Assembly: GCF_012769535.1 (NCBI RefSeq)
Contig: NZ_CP046565.1
Span: 2,928,501 to 2,992,500 of the forward strand
DNA: 64,000 nt
Reading direction: 5' to 3'
Origin: Methylococcus geothermalis
Lineage (GTDB): Bacteria > Pseudomonadota > Gammaproteobacteria > Methylococcales > Methylococcaceae
Program-made: the position numbers and the translations under genes
The notes under the pieces: model-generated
Told to the model about the DNA's origin: nothing
Database searches by the model: none
The model's input: the letters and a program-made list of their open reading frames with translations, nothing else
In this document: one piece after another, positions 27,094-35,813 of the stretch
Layout: each line of letters starts with the position of its first letter
Numbering within the stretch: the stretch's first letter is position 1

Positions 27094-28264
27094 GGAACCT
27101 CTGAACAAACCCGATTTGGCCGGTAAAAACACATCCCGCTGATAATCAGGCTTTGAAAATGGGTGAAGGGTACCGAAATTCCTTACTTACCGTGGCGATC
27201 CCCCCCCGGATGCGCCCGTCGGGGCGGATTCCGGGCGCACCTCGCCCGTCAGGTCATCAATGCGTACCGCTTCAGGTAGAGATTGGTCAACCCTATCAGG
27301 GTAAACACCTGGGCGGCGTTCTTAGCCAGACCCCGGTAGCGCGTCTTGGTGTAGCCGAACTGCCGCTTCATCACCCGAAAAAGGTGCTCGACTCGGCTGC
27401 GGATCGACGACATTCGCCGATTGCGGCGTTTCTGTGCCGACCCCAAGCGCCGTTTCGGACGGGCTTTCAAGGCGACGCCCCACACGACCCCGGCCTGCCG
27501 CGCCGCGCGCTTATAGGTATCGTTGACGTAGCCGGCATCGCCGAGGATCAGCCGGTCGTCCTCGCGCAGCAGGTTCGGCAACTGGCTGATGTCCGAGGCG
27601 TGGGCCGGTGTGACCGAGACCGTGTGGGCGACACCGGTGTGAACGTCTGCTCCCACGTGCACCTTCATGCCGAAGAACCACTGATGGCCCTTCTTGGTCT
27701 GATGCATCTCCGGGTCGCGCGCTTTGGCCTTGTTCTTCGTCGATGGCGCGGCATGGATGATCGTCGCATCCACCATCGTGCCCCCCTTGAGCAGCAACCC
27801 TCGCGCTTCCAACACGTCATTGATGGCGTTCATCAACTTCGCCGTCAGCTCGTGACGTTCCAGCAGGCGCCGGAAGTTGAGGATCGTGGTTTCATCCGGC
27901 AGCGCGTCATCGGCCAACTCCAGACCCGCAAAACGCCGCATCGATTCGATCTCGTACAGGGCGTCTTCCAGGCCCGGGTCGGACAAGGCATACCATTGCT
28001 GGAGGAAGTAAAGCCTGAGCATCGTCGCCAACGGGTACGGTTGACGACCGCGCCGACCCGCTTTCGGGTAATGCGGTTCGATCACCGCCAGCAACTCCGG
28101 CCACGGCACCGCCTGCTCCATCTCGGCCAGGAACTTCTCACGCCGGGTCTGCTTCTTCTTCCGGTCAAAGGCTAAGGAGGCGAAGGTGGTCTGTTTCATC
28201 GGGGCTCCGCGTTCAGGGGTTCTGGGCAGGAATAGCTTACCCGCAGGGTTTGTTCAGAGGTTCC
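27094..28264 (-). mobile_element. IS5-family element A, complete
   Basis: Perfect 19-bp inverted repeats GGAACCTCTGAACAAACCC at both ends and a TTAG duplication on each side (27090-27093 and 28265-28268). This 4-bp YTAR-type target fits IS5. Inserted into the ISL2-type transposase gene. Confidence 0.95.
27249..28199 (-). CDS. IS5-family transposase (element A)
   Basis: 316 residues with an N-terminal DUF772 region (YPLATMLRLYFLQQWYALSD), first catalytic Asp in GGTMVDATIIHA, second in LILGDAGYVND, and the YREK-like region RSRVEHLFRVMKRQFGYTKTRYRGL with the catalytic Glu. Intact, with intact element ends, so probably functional. Confidence 0.93.
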   Translation of the reverse strand: MKQTTFASLAFDRKKKQTRREKFLAEMEQAVPWPELLAVIEPHYPKAGRRGRQPYPLATMLRLYFLQQWYALSDPGLEDALYEIESMRRFAGLELADDALPDETTILNFRRLLERHELTAKLMNAINDVLEARGLLLKGGTMVDATIIHAAPSTKNKAKARDPEMHQTKKGHQWFFGMKVHVGADVHTGVAHTVSVTPAHASDISQLPNLLREDDRLILGDAGYVNDTYKRAARQAGVVWGVALKARPKRRLGSAQKRRNRRMSSIRSRVEHLFRVMKRQFGYTKTRYRGLAKNAAQVFTLIGLTNLYLKRYALMT

Positions 28265-28612
28265 TTAGGCAAGGCGAAATAAAACGGGTACAAAAATGAG
28301 GTCATGTTGGCTATCTCGATCGGATGGATAAGAAGCTGTTCTTCATTTTGTATTACCTCAAGACCTACTGTACCTTCGATGTCCTGGGCTTCCATTTTGG
28401 CTTGAGTTCGGGGCATGCGCATCGACATGTGGAACAACTTCTGCCCGTGTTGCGGCGCAGCTTGGCGAAGCTCGATCTGCTGCCAGAGCGGGCGCTGACG
28501 ACACCGGGAGAGATGATGAAACTGATTGAAAAACATGGCGATCTCATCATTGACGGAGTGGAATGCGGTTGCGTCAGGCCGCAGGATGACGATCAGCAAA
28601 AAGCCCGCTATA

Positions 28613-29855
28613 GGGCACCTCGAAAAACCGAGGTCATGTGACAATACCGCCCCTGAACAACCTGCCTGAGCCGCCATGATCAGAGAGAGCCTATTCGCCG
28701 CGGAGGAACGTGAGGCCAAGCTGGATCGCTTGGGCGACGTGCTGCGAGAGATGGAAAAGCACATCGACTTCAAGGTGCTGGCCGCCGAAATCGATCGGGC
28801 CGCACCGCGTCCAAGCCGAGCGCGTGGCGGACGCCCGCCGTTTCCGACCGAACTGATGGTGCGTGCATTCCTCCTTCAGAACTTGTACGGACTGAGCGAT
28901 GAACAAATGGAGTTTCAAGTGCTGGACCGCCTGAGTTTTCAGCGCTTCCTAGGCCTGCGGCGCAGCAGCCAGGTGCCGGACCGGACCACGTTCTGGACCT
29001 TCCGCGAGCGGTTGACGGCAGCGCAGGCCGGGGACGCGCTGTTCGAGGCGGTGAACCGGCAACTGGCGCGGCACGGCTATATCGCGCGAGGCGGTCAGAT
29101 CGTGGACGCCAGCCTGGTTCCCGTGCCCCGGCAGCACGTCACCGAGGAAGAAGGAGAACAGATCAAGGCGCAGGCGATGCCTGCGGACTGGAAGCCTGCC
29201 GAGCGGCGGCAGCGGGACGTCGACGCCACCTGGACGAAGAAGCACGGCAAGTCCTACTTCGGCTACAAGCTGTCGGTTAGCGCGGACCGGCGCTACAAGC
29301 TGATCCGCAAGCTCAAGGTCAGCACCGCCAGTCAGAATGACACCCTGCACCTGGAGGACGTGCTGGACAGCGCCAACACCGGACGCGACCTCTACGGCGA
29401 CAAGGGCTACGTCGATGGCGAGCGAGAGGCCCGCCTCAAGAGCCGGGGCTGGCGAGTCCACATCCAACGCAAGGCGGAGAAGGGCCGCCCCCTGTCCGTC
29501 TGCCAGAAGCGCCGCAACACCCGCATCGCCCGAGTCCGGGCGCGCGTCGAGCATGTATTCGCCACGCTGGACCAGATGGGCGGCAAGCTGCTGCGCTGCA
29601 TCGGCCTGGACCGGGCCAGGTTCCTGCTTGCGGGGAAGGCGGCGACCTACAACCTACGCCGCCTGTGCAGCCTCAAGGCGTGCGGAGTGGTGGCCTTCTG
29701 ACGCACGGGGACCGTCCGGAAACGCCGGAAGGGGCGGTTCCGGACGGAAAGCGCCTGCCGGGCAGGGCCAAAAAACGCAAGCATCGCGGGACGACCGACT
29801 GATCAGGTCGGATTGCTCGTTTTACCTGACTAATACCCGGTTTTTCGAGGTGCCC
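28613..29855 (+). mobile_element. IS5-family element B, complete
   Basis: Inverted repeats GGGCACCTCGAAAAACC (28613) and GGTTTTTCGAGGTGCCC (ending 29855), flanked by TATA on both sides (28609-28612 and 29856-29859). Inserted into the second piece of the ISL2-type transposase gene, in opposite orientation to element A. Confidence 0.93.
28676..29701 (+). CDS. IS5-family transposase (element B)
   Basis: 341 residues, a different IS5 lineage from element A. DUF772 region PFPTELMVRAFLLQNLYGLS, first Asp in GGQIVDASLVPVP, second in DLYGDKGYVDG, Glu in RARVEHVFATLDQMGG. Intact frame and ends. Confidence 0.92.
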   Translation: MIRESLFAAEEREAKLDRLGDVLREMEKHIDFKVLAAEIDRAAPRPSRARGGRPPFPTELMVRAFLLQNLYGLSDEQMEFQVLDRLSFQRFLGLRRSSQVPDRTTFWTFRERLTAAQAGDALFEAVNRQLARHGYIARGGQIVDASLVPVPRQHVTEEEGEQIKAQAMPADWKPAERRQRDVDATWTKKHGKSYFGYKLSVSADRRYKLIRKLKVSTASQNDTLHLEDVLDSANTGRDLYGDKGYVDGEREARLKSRGWRVHIQRKAEKGRPLSVCQKRRNTRIARVRARVEHVFATLDQMGGKLLRCIGLDRARFLLAGKAATYNLRRLCSLKACGVVAF

Positions 29856-30341
29856 TATAGCGGCAAAAAAAACGACATACGGTTAAAACCTTAGTCATTT
29901 CGACCCTTGAGCGGCAAATTCTATTCGTTGGAGGTGTTGTGGCCGGCAGCGTTCATGATTATGCGCTGATGAAGCAACTGTTCGATCCCGCATTATCGTG
30001 GTTTGATGGCGCCGATGTCTGGTTGGATTTAGGGTTCTTTGGTGCCACTGCCGATTATGGGAATAAAGCCAGAATTCACCTTCCTCACAAGAAACCCAGG
30101 GCATCCAAGAACAATCCTCATGCCGCGTTGACAGTTCAACAAATACGAGAGAATAAAAAGCAAGCACGAACCCGAATCTCAGTCGAGCACTCCATTGGAG
30201 GAATGAAGACCTTTCACTGCTTGATGCATCGGATTAGAAACCGACTCGACATATTCATCGATAGCTTTTTCGGCCTTGCCGCTGGCCTTTGGAATCTAAA
30301 AATGTCTTTGTGATCATATGGTTATCATTGGAAGCAACTCT

Positions 30342-30645
30342 ATTGATATACGACTGTGCCGATCCAGCTGTTGCAGTAGCCTTCGAAATCCACCGAATTG
30401 CATCCCGTGACGATGCCACCGAAAGGCTATGCGCCACTGTATCCCCACGCTGCGCATCTTGATGTCGCTAGCGCAACGCCCTGTGCCCCATCCACCACCG
30501 GCTGTTCGAAGCGGCGCCATGTGTATGAGAGCTGCACGGTACCATCTGCACGACTGCCCCCAGTCGCGAACCAATCCTTTCTGACCGCACAGCCCGCGAT
30601 GCCGAGAAGGAGTGCTACCGTCCAAACCACCGCCCATTTACACAT
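30342..30645 (-). pseudogene. YecR-like lipoprotein gene, premature stop and IS insertion
   Basis: ATG 30645 opens a signal peptide with lipobox (LLGIAGC, Cys20), then AVRKDWFATGGSRADGTVQL and SRCAAWGYSGA, the YecR-like lipoprotein pattern. An in-frame TAG follows at 30427-30429, where relatives usually have Glu; the frame reopens as PFGGIVTGCNS ... WIGTVVYQ. It is then cut by the ISL2-type element; the last seven codons lie at 26856-26878. Such lipoproteins often occur as integron cassettes. Confidence 0.7.
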
Positions 30646-30708
30646 GCTGACCTCCAGATGTCCTGACTGACCGCTGGACACTCGCCGATGGGACGTCGCC
30701 CGCCGCCG

Positions 30709-30762
30709 AACTACAAATGGACACCCTGAAGGGCGCATCTTCTTGCACCTTCAAGGTGTATA
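30709..30762. repeat. 54-bp cassette-associated repeat, copy 2
   Basis: Same sequence as 26734-26787 except one base. It lies about 65 nt upstream of the yecR-like start (minus strand) and ends exactly where the IS630 element begins at a TA dinucleotide. Confidence 0.8.
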
Positions 30763-31867
30763 TTAACTCGGCAATCAAATATCCTGAAATGCTGCATATT
30801 GGACAGCCGAATGATTGAAGTAAGCCATCACCCGTTCTGGTGTTTTTCTGAGGAATTCCATGAATCGGTTCGCCTTTTGAAGCAACATTTTTTTGCTGGT
30901 GGCTCGGTCAGAGGATCGCAGTTCGGTTTTGAAGTCCCGGTTCAGGTATTCGTCGGGATTGATCTCGGGCGAGTACGGCGGGAGATAGAAGACTTCGATC
31001 TGCGCTTTACGCTCGGCCAACCAAGCGGTCACGCGTTTTGCATGATGCACTTTCAGGTTGTCGAGGATCAGGAAAACTTTCTGACGGCTGTCGGCGATCA
31101 GGCGCGTCATGAAGCCAATGAACCAATCGGTGTTCATGGCTTCCTCGGTGAACTCGAAGCGCACCAGTCCTTGGTTGCTGATCGCCGAAACCATCGACAG
31201 GCCATGCCGTTTGCTCGGCGCCGCAAGCACTGGCGTCTGTCCCACCGGCGCATCGCCGCGCAGCCAGTGTCCATCTTCCGCGACCGCCGTTTCGTCACCC
31301 CAGTAAATGACGGCACCCTCTGCCTTGGCGCGGGCCGCAATCGCCGGATAAGTGTCGTTGCGCCATTGCTCAACCTTGACCGGATTTTGTTCCAGTGCCC
31401 GCTTCATCGGGCGCTGCGGCGTGTAGCCCCAGCGCAGCAGGTATTCGCCGACGGTGCGAATTGGCATGTCGATGCCGAACAGCACCTTGACCAGTTGCAT
31501 CACCGCCCGCCGGTTCCACAAGGCAAACGGCAGACTCAATTGCTTGGGGTTCTCGCCCACGATGACCGATCGCAATTGCCATTCCTGGGCCAGGGTCAGC
31601 GTCCGTCCCGACAAATACCGACGACCTCGCGTCTTCGATTTCAGGCCAGACTCGCCCTCCCTTGAATAACGCTTGGACCAACCAATGACCGTGTTGATAT
31701 TGACGCCAACCACCCGCGCAATTTCCCGCCAAGGCAATTTCAATTCCACACGCATCCGCATCGCCTGCCGACGCATTTCGTCTTGGGCTTCGCGAGGTAA
31801 TTTCCGGGCATCAACTTTTTCCATGCCCAATATTATATCACTAACCGCTATTTGATTGCCTGGTTAA
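30763..31867 (-). mobile_element. IS630-family element, complete
   Basis: Inverted ends TTAACTCGGCAATCAAATA and, reversed, TTAACCAGGCAATCAAATA, each flanked by TA (30761-30762 and 31868-31869), the invariant target of IS630. It marks the right edge of the accessory zone; chromosomal sequence resumes after it. Confidence 0.9.
30775..31830 (-). CDS. IS630-family transposase
   Basis: 351 residues with an N-terminal HTH (LPWREIARVVGVNINTVIGW) and a DDE domain: Asp in VIYWGDETAV, Asp in VFLILDNLKVHHA, and the acidic residue in LPPYSPEINPDEYLN. The second Met (residue 3) is an equally good start. Intact. Confidence 0.93.
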   Translation of the reverse strand: MGMEKVDARKLPREAQDEMRRQAMRMRVELKLPWREIARVVGVNINTVIGWSKRYSREGESGLKSKTRGRRYLSGRTLTLAQEWQLRSVIVGENPKQLSLPFALWNRRAVMQLVKVLFGIDMPIRTVGEYLLRWGYTPQRPMKRALEQNPVKVEQWRNDTYPAIAARAKAEGAVIYWGDETAVAEDGHWLRGDAPVGQTPVLAAPSKRHGLSMVSAISNQGLVRFEFTEEAMNTDWFIGFMTRLIADSRQKVFLILDNLKVHHAKRVTAWLAERKAQIEVFYLPPYSPEINPDEYLNRDFKTELRSSDRATSKKMLLQKANRFMEFLRKTPERVMAYFNHSAVQYAAFQDI

Positions 31868-31973
31868 TAGTTGTTTTGGAATCGCGGGATTTGGGTGAAT
31901 GGCCGGAAGCTCTGCGGGGTGGGATGAAAACGGGGTCGGAGGCCCGCGGCGCGGCCCTCCGGACAGCGGACGA

Positions 31974-32603
31974 TCAGGGCGAAACGACCGTCGCCTTCTC
32001 GATCACGATGGCTTTCTGCGGAACATCGGTCGGAAACGGGCCGCCGGCGCCGGTCGGGACCTTTGCCATTTCGTCGACCACTTCCATGCCCTTCACCACC
32101 TCGCCGAACACGGCATAGCCCCAACCCTGCGGCGTCGGACTCTTGTAATTGAGGAAGTTGTTGTCGACGTAGTTGATGAAGAACTGCGCCGTCGCCGAAT
32201 TGGGGTCCGGCGTGCGCGCCATGGCGATGGTGCCGCGCTTGTTGGTCAGCCCGTTGTTGGCCTCGTTCTGGATCGATGCATGGGTGCTCTTCTGCTTGTA
32301 ATCCTGCGTGAAGCCGCCGCCCTGGGCCATGAAGCCCGGAATCACCCGGTGGAAGATGGTGCCGTCGTAAAAGCCTTCCTTGACGTAGGCCAGGAAGTTC
32401 GCGGCGCTGATGGGCGCCTTTTCCGTGTCGAGGCGAATCACGATATCGCCCATGTTGGTGTGAAGCTGCACTTGGGTTTGAGTCGGAGGGGCGGTCATCT
32501 TCTTGGCTTTTCCGGTTTCTTTGGCAATGGAAGTGAGAGGAACGAAGGTGGCGCACAACGCGGTCGCGAAAACGAGGCGGCGCATGGGATGTCGGTTGAG
32601 CAT
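31974..32603 (-). CDS. Cyclophilin-type peptidyl-prolyl isomerase, exported
   Basis: 209 residues with a signal peptide ([21 protein letters not shown]) and a complete cyclophilin domain: [44 protein letters not shown] and [13 protein letters not shown]. The catalytic Arg is in FHRVIPGFM. PpiA-like periplasmic isomerase. ATG 32603 has an AGG ribosome-binding match; ATG 32585 is the alternative. It follows the Dab operon by about 90 nt. Confidence 0.93.
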   Translation of the reverse strand: MLNRHPMRRLVFATALCATFVPLTSIAKETGKAKKMTAPPTQTQVQLHTNMGDIVIRLDTEKAPISAANFLAYVKEGFYDGTIFHRVIPGFMAQGGGFTQDYKQKSTHASIQNEANNGLTNKRGTIAMARTPDPNSATAQFFINYVDNNFLNYKSPTPQGWGYAVFGEVVKGMEVVDEMAKVPTGAGGPFPTDVPQKAIVIEKATVVSP

Positions 32604-32695
32604 CGGGATACCTGCACGAAGGGGTCGGTCAAATGGCGGGCGGTATTGTATAGGCAAATGAGTCCGGGCTCGACCTGCCGACGCGGATTTCGGAT

Positions 32696-34231
32696 TCATT
32701 CGGCGACGGCCACCGAAGTCGGACCGTCCGGCAAGGCCTCGTGGACGCGGGCCAGCAGGGCGCTGACGGCGCCGTCGCTGAGGTCGAGCGCAAGCTGCGG
32801 GAACAGCCCCAGCACGATCACCCACAGCACCAGGGCACCGGCGACCAGAAGTTCGCGCGGCCGCAGGTCGAGTTCGGCGGGAGCCGCGCCCAGCCTGTCC
32901 GGCCCCAGGAAGGCGCGCCGGAAATATCCGAGCAGATAGGCGGCGCCGACGACGCCGGCGAACAGGGCCGTCAGGCCGAGCCCCCTGTGCTGCCGCAGCA
33001 GCCCGATGAGGATCAAGTGTTCGGCCGCGAAGCCGCAAGTCCCGGGGATGCCGAGACTGGCCAGCCCCAGGATGAAAAACAGCGCGCTGAGCACCGGCAT
33101 CGGTTTCGCCAGTCCGCCGAGGCTGTCGATTTCGGTCGAACCGAGCCGGTGCTGAAGGAAGCCGGCGACGAGGAACAACCCGCCTGCGACGATGCTGAAA
33201 TTGGCGAGCTGGAACAGCGCGCCTTGCAGCGCCTGGAAGTTCAAGGTGGCAATGCCGGCGACCACCAGGCCGACGTGGCTGATGCTGGAAAACGCCAGCA
33301 GCCGGCGCAGGTTGGTCTGCCGCAGCGCGACGAGGGCGCCGTAGACGGCGGTAAAAACCCCGAGGCCGGCCACCAGCCCGCGGTATTCCAGCGCAGCCTG
33401 CGGGCTCAGCGGCACGGCGAAGCGCACGATGCCGAAGGCGCCGAGCTTCAGTCCGGCCAGCCAGGCCGTGAGCCCAGCCGGGCCCTCCATGGCTAGAGTG
33501 GGCAGCCAGCCGTGAAACGGGAACAGCGGCGCCTTGACGGCGAAGCCCAGCGCCAGCAGCAGGAAGATCGCGGTCGCTAGCTGTCCGTCGAGCGGGGTGT
33601 CCAGCAGTGCCAGATAATCGAAGCTCAATCCGGCAGGCGCCGGAATGCCGAGGACATGGGCATGATTGAGGGCCAGCAGCATGATGGCGAACAGCAGCGG
33701 GATGCCGCCCGCGAGCATGAACAGGGCGTATTTCACGGCGGCATAGCGGCGCTGCGGGCCGATGCCGGAAAAACCGGCCAGCACGTAGACCGGGACGATG
33801 GTCAGTTCCCAGAACAGGAAAAACAGCATCAGGTCCGTGGCGCAGAACACCCCGACGGTCGCTCCCTCCAGCGCCAGGATCATGCCGTAATACAGGCGCA
33901 CCCGGGTCTGTACCGCGGTCCAGGAGGCCACGATCACCGCCAGGCTGAGGACGGCGCCGAGGAACGGGAACAGCACCGAAACGCCATCCACGCCGAGCTG
34001 GTAATGGACGTTCAGCGAAGGAATCCAGGCATGGCGCTCGACGAATTGCAGGCCGGTAGCGACCGGCTCGAATCCTCCCAGCAGCGCCGTGGCCAGCAGC
34101 ACTTCCAGCACCGCGGCGGCGAGCGCCAGCATCCGAGCCCCTGCCGGCTGCGACACGAAGACCATCGAAAGACCCGCCGCGAGCGGCAAGCCGATCAGCA
34201 GGCTGAGGAGCGGCAGGTCATCGGGAATCAT
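32696..34231 (-). CDS. NuoM/MrpD-like proton-pumping subunit (third M-type)
   Basis: 511 residues, about 14 transmembrane segments, of the proton-conducting membrane transporter family (PF00361). Signature features: the Glu in [15 protein letters not shown] (TM5), lysine and His-containing [19 protein letters not shown] (TM7-8) and [13 protein letters not shown]. It is the last gene of the five-gene operon, 18 nt after the preceding M-type gene. It retains the ionisable residues expected of a working channel. Part of a Dab-type complex rather than complex I, as no other nuo gene is present. Confidence 0.88.
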   Translation of the reverse strand: MIPDDLPLLSLLIGLPLAAGLSMVFVSQPAGARMLALAAAVLEVLLATALLGGFEPVATGLQFVERHAWIPSLNVHYQLGVDGVSVLFPFLGAVLSLAVIVASWTAVQTRVRLYYGMILALEGATVGVFCATDLMLFFLFWELTIVPVYVLAGFSGIGPQRRYAAVKYALFMLAGGIPLLFAIMLLALNHAHVLGIPAPAGLSFDYLALLDTPLDGQLATAIFLLLALGFAVKAPLFPFHGWLPTLAMEGPAGLTAWLAGLKLGAFGIVRFAVPLSPQAALEYRGLVAGLGVFTAVYGALVALRQTNLRRLLAFSSISHVGLVVAGIATLNFQALQGALFQLANFSIVAGGLFLVAGFLQHRLGSTEIDSLGGLAKPMPVLSALFFILGLASLGIPGTCGFAAEHLILIGLLRQHRGLGLTALFAGVVGAAYLLGYFRRAFLGPDRLGAAPAELDLRPRELLVAGALVLWVIVLGLFPQLALDLSDGAVSALLARVHEALPDGPTSVAVAE

Positions 34232-34249
34232 GGCGTCTTCCAGGGGAGG

Positions 34250-35803
34250 TCATGCGGGGTGGGCGGATGGCCGCGCAGAGGCCGGCAGCGCCGCGGACGG
34301 CAGGCTGTGCACCTGTGCCAGCCGGACCAGCGCCTGATGGGCGAGATGAAGCCAGGGCGCGGTGTAGAACCCCACCCCCAGCAACACCAGGCACAGCGAG
34401 ACGATCAAGGCGTGTTCGCGCCACTGGAGCGGCGGCCATCCGCGGTAAGGCCGGTGCGAACGGCGATGCGCGAGAAAGATGCGCTGGAACGCCCACAGCA
34501 GGAAACCGGCGGCCAGCACGTTGCCCACGGCGACCGCGATCGCCGCCCCCAGGCCACGGCTTTCGATCAGCCCTTCCAGCAGCAGGTGGGCGGCGTCGAA
34601 GCCCGGCGTGCCCGGCATGGCGATGGTGCTCAGGGCGGCGACCAGGAACAGCAGGCCCGGCCCCGGCAGCGATTCGAACAGCCCACCCAGGCGCGGCAGC
34701 AACAGCGTGCCGGTGCGGCGCCGGAGCATGCCGGCGATGAAGAACAGTCCCGCACCCGCCGCGCCGAAATTGAATGCCAGCAGCAGCGTGCCGCTCAAGC
34801 CTTCGAGGTTCAGGGCGAAGACCCCCGCCACCAGCATCCCGGTTTGACTGACCGTCGCAAACGCCATGAGCCGCCGGAAATTGAGCTGCATCAGCGCAAG
34901 CACCGCACCGTAGAACATGCCCGCCAGGGCCAAGCCCAGAGCCCATTCGGTCCATTCGTGAACCGCGTTGGGGAGCAGCGGCAGCACGAAGCGCAGCAGG
35001 CCATAGATGCCGATTTTCATGCCCGCCAAAACGGCCAAGGCGGTGGCCGGTACGCCCTGTTCCGCGACGATGGGCAGCCAGCCGTGCAGCGGGAACTGCG
35101 CCAAGCGCACCGAGAATCCATAGAACAGCAGCACGAAGATCAGGGATTCGAGCGTGCCGGATGGCGGCGCTGCCAGCAGCGCCGCCAGGTCGAACGACCA
35201 GATGCCGGTGGCGCGCGCATGACCCAGCCCCAGCAACAGGATGCCTCCACCCAGCAGCGCCAAACCCATGCCGGCAAAGCGCATATAAACCCGCCGGGCC
35301 GCGCCCGCCGGATCGCCGCCGCCCCAGCGCCCGAGGATCAAGGCGATCGGCCACGGCTCCAGACAGGCGGCAATCCAGAACTGGGCCAGGTCCAGGGCGA
35401 GAAACATGCCCATCGCCGTCGCCTCGCAGGCCAACACGGTCGCCACGAACAGGCCGCAAGGCCCGTCCTTCCCGATTTCCCGGAACAGCAGGACCAGCAC
35501 CGTCAGCAACGCGGTCAGCAGGACGAACCCCAAGCTGATGCCGTCGATGCCCAGATGGTAATTCAGGAGGGACAGGAACACCGTGTGCTCGGTGAACTGG
35601 AAATCGGCGGTGCCCGCGTCGAACCGGCTCAGGAGGAACAGGGCCACCCCGAGTTCCGCAACGGCGCCGGCGAAGCCGATCGCCCAAGCCCGGGCGGCGC
35701 GGTCCGCCCGCAGCGCCGCCAGCATGAACACCAGCGGAAGGCCGATCAGGGTGCTGAGCACCGGGAAGCCGGTGAGTTCGGACCAAGGTATCTCGCCCGT
35801 CAT
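34250..35803 (-). CDS. NuoM-like subunit, divergent (second M-type)
   Basis: 517 residues with about 14 membrane segments. It shares LNYHLGIDGISLGFVLL and LAQFPLHGWLPIVAEQG with NuoM but the usual TM5 motif FWEL is replaced by FWIAACLEPWP, where the Glu is displaced by three residues. PF00361 residues elsewhere (VSQTGMLVAGV) remain. The start ATG 35803 is 10 nt after the dabB stop. Altered chemistry at the key TM5 site suggests a different role in the complex, perhaps structural. Confidence 0.82.
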   Translation of the reverse strand: MTGEIPWSELTGFPVLSTLIGLPLVFMLAALRADRAARAWAIGFAGAVAELGVALFLLSRFDAGTADFQFTEHTVFLSLLNYHLGIDGISLGFVLLTALLTVLVLLFREIGKDGPCGLFVATVLACEATAMGMFLALDLAQFWIAACLEPWPIALILGRWGGGDPAGAARRVYMRFAGMGLALLGGGILLLGLGHARATGIWSFDLAALLAAPPSGTLESLIFVLLFYGFSVRLAQFPLHGWLPIVAEQGVPATALAVLAGMKIGIYGLLRFVLPLLPNAVHEWTEWALGLALAGMFYGAVLALMQLNFRRLMAFATVSQTGMLVAGVFALNLEGLSGTLLLAFNFGAAGAGLFFIAGMLRRRTGTLLLPRLGGLFESLPGPGLLFLVAALSTIAMPGTPGFDAAHLLLEGLIESRGLGAAIAVAVGNVLAAGFLLWAFQRIFLAHRRSHRPYRGWPPLQWREHALIVSLCLVLLGVGFYTAPWLHLAHQALVRLAQVHSLPSAALPASARPSAHPA

Positions 35804-35813
35804 GGCATTCGCC

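Larger units (their letters stand above)
26957..30313 (+). pseudogene. ISL2-type transposase, split into three pieces
   Basis: Piece 1 (26957-27093) reads MIFEKFMEETSERTVRALIG to EIQQERV. Piece 2 (28269-28612) continues with the HTH region (FILYYLKTYCTFDVLGFHFG) to QKARY. Piece 3 (29860-30313) resumes with SGKK and, after a frame change at an A8 run near 29865, carries SVHDYAL, FFGATADYGNKARIHLPHKK and ISVEHSIGGMKTF, the DDE region. The A8 frame change may be a native orfA/orfB slippage site, as other IS5-type elements have. Confidence 0.82.
26879..30341 (+). mobile_element. ISL2-type IS5-family element, split by two other ISs
   Basis: Ends AGAGTTGCTTCCGATGATAA (26879) and, reversed, AGAGTTGCTTCCAATGATAA (30341) form inverted repeats. 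The flanks are ATT at 26876-26878 and ATT at 30342-30344, a 3-bp duplication of the ANT type expected for the ISL2 group. Without its two nested insertions the element is about 1.04 kb. Its transposase gene is interrupted at 27093 and 28612. Confidence 0.82.

Noticed and set aside
26734-30762. CRISPR array from the repeated 54-bp sequence
   Set aside because: Only two copies nearly 4 kb apart, no regular spacers and no cas genes.
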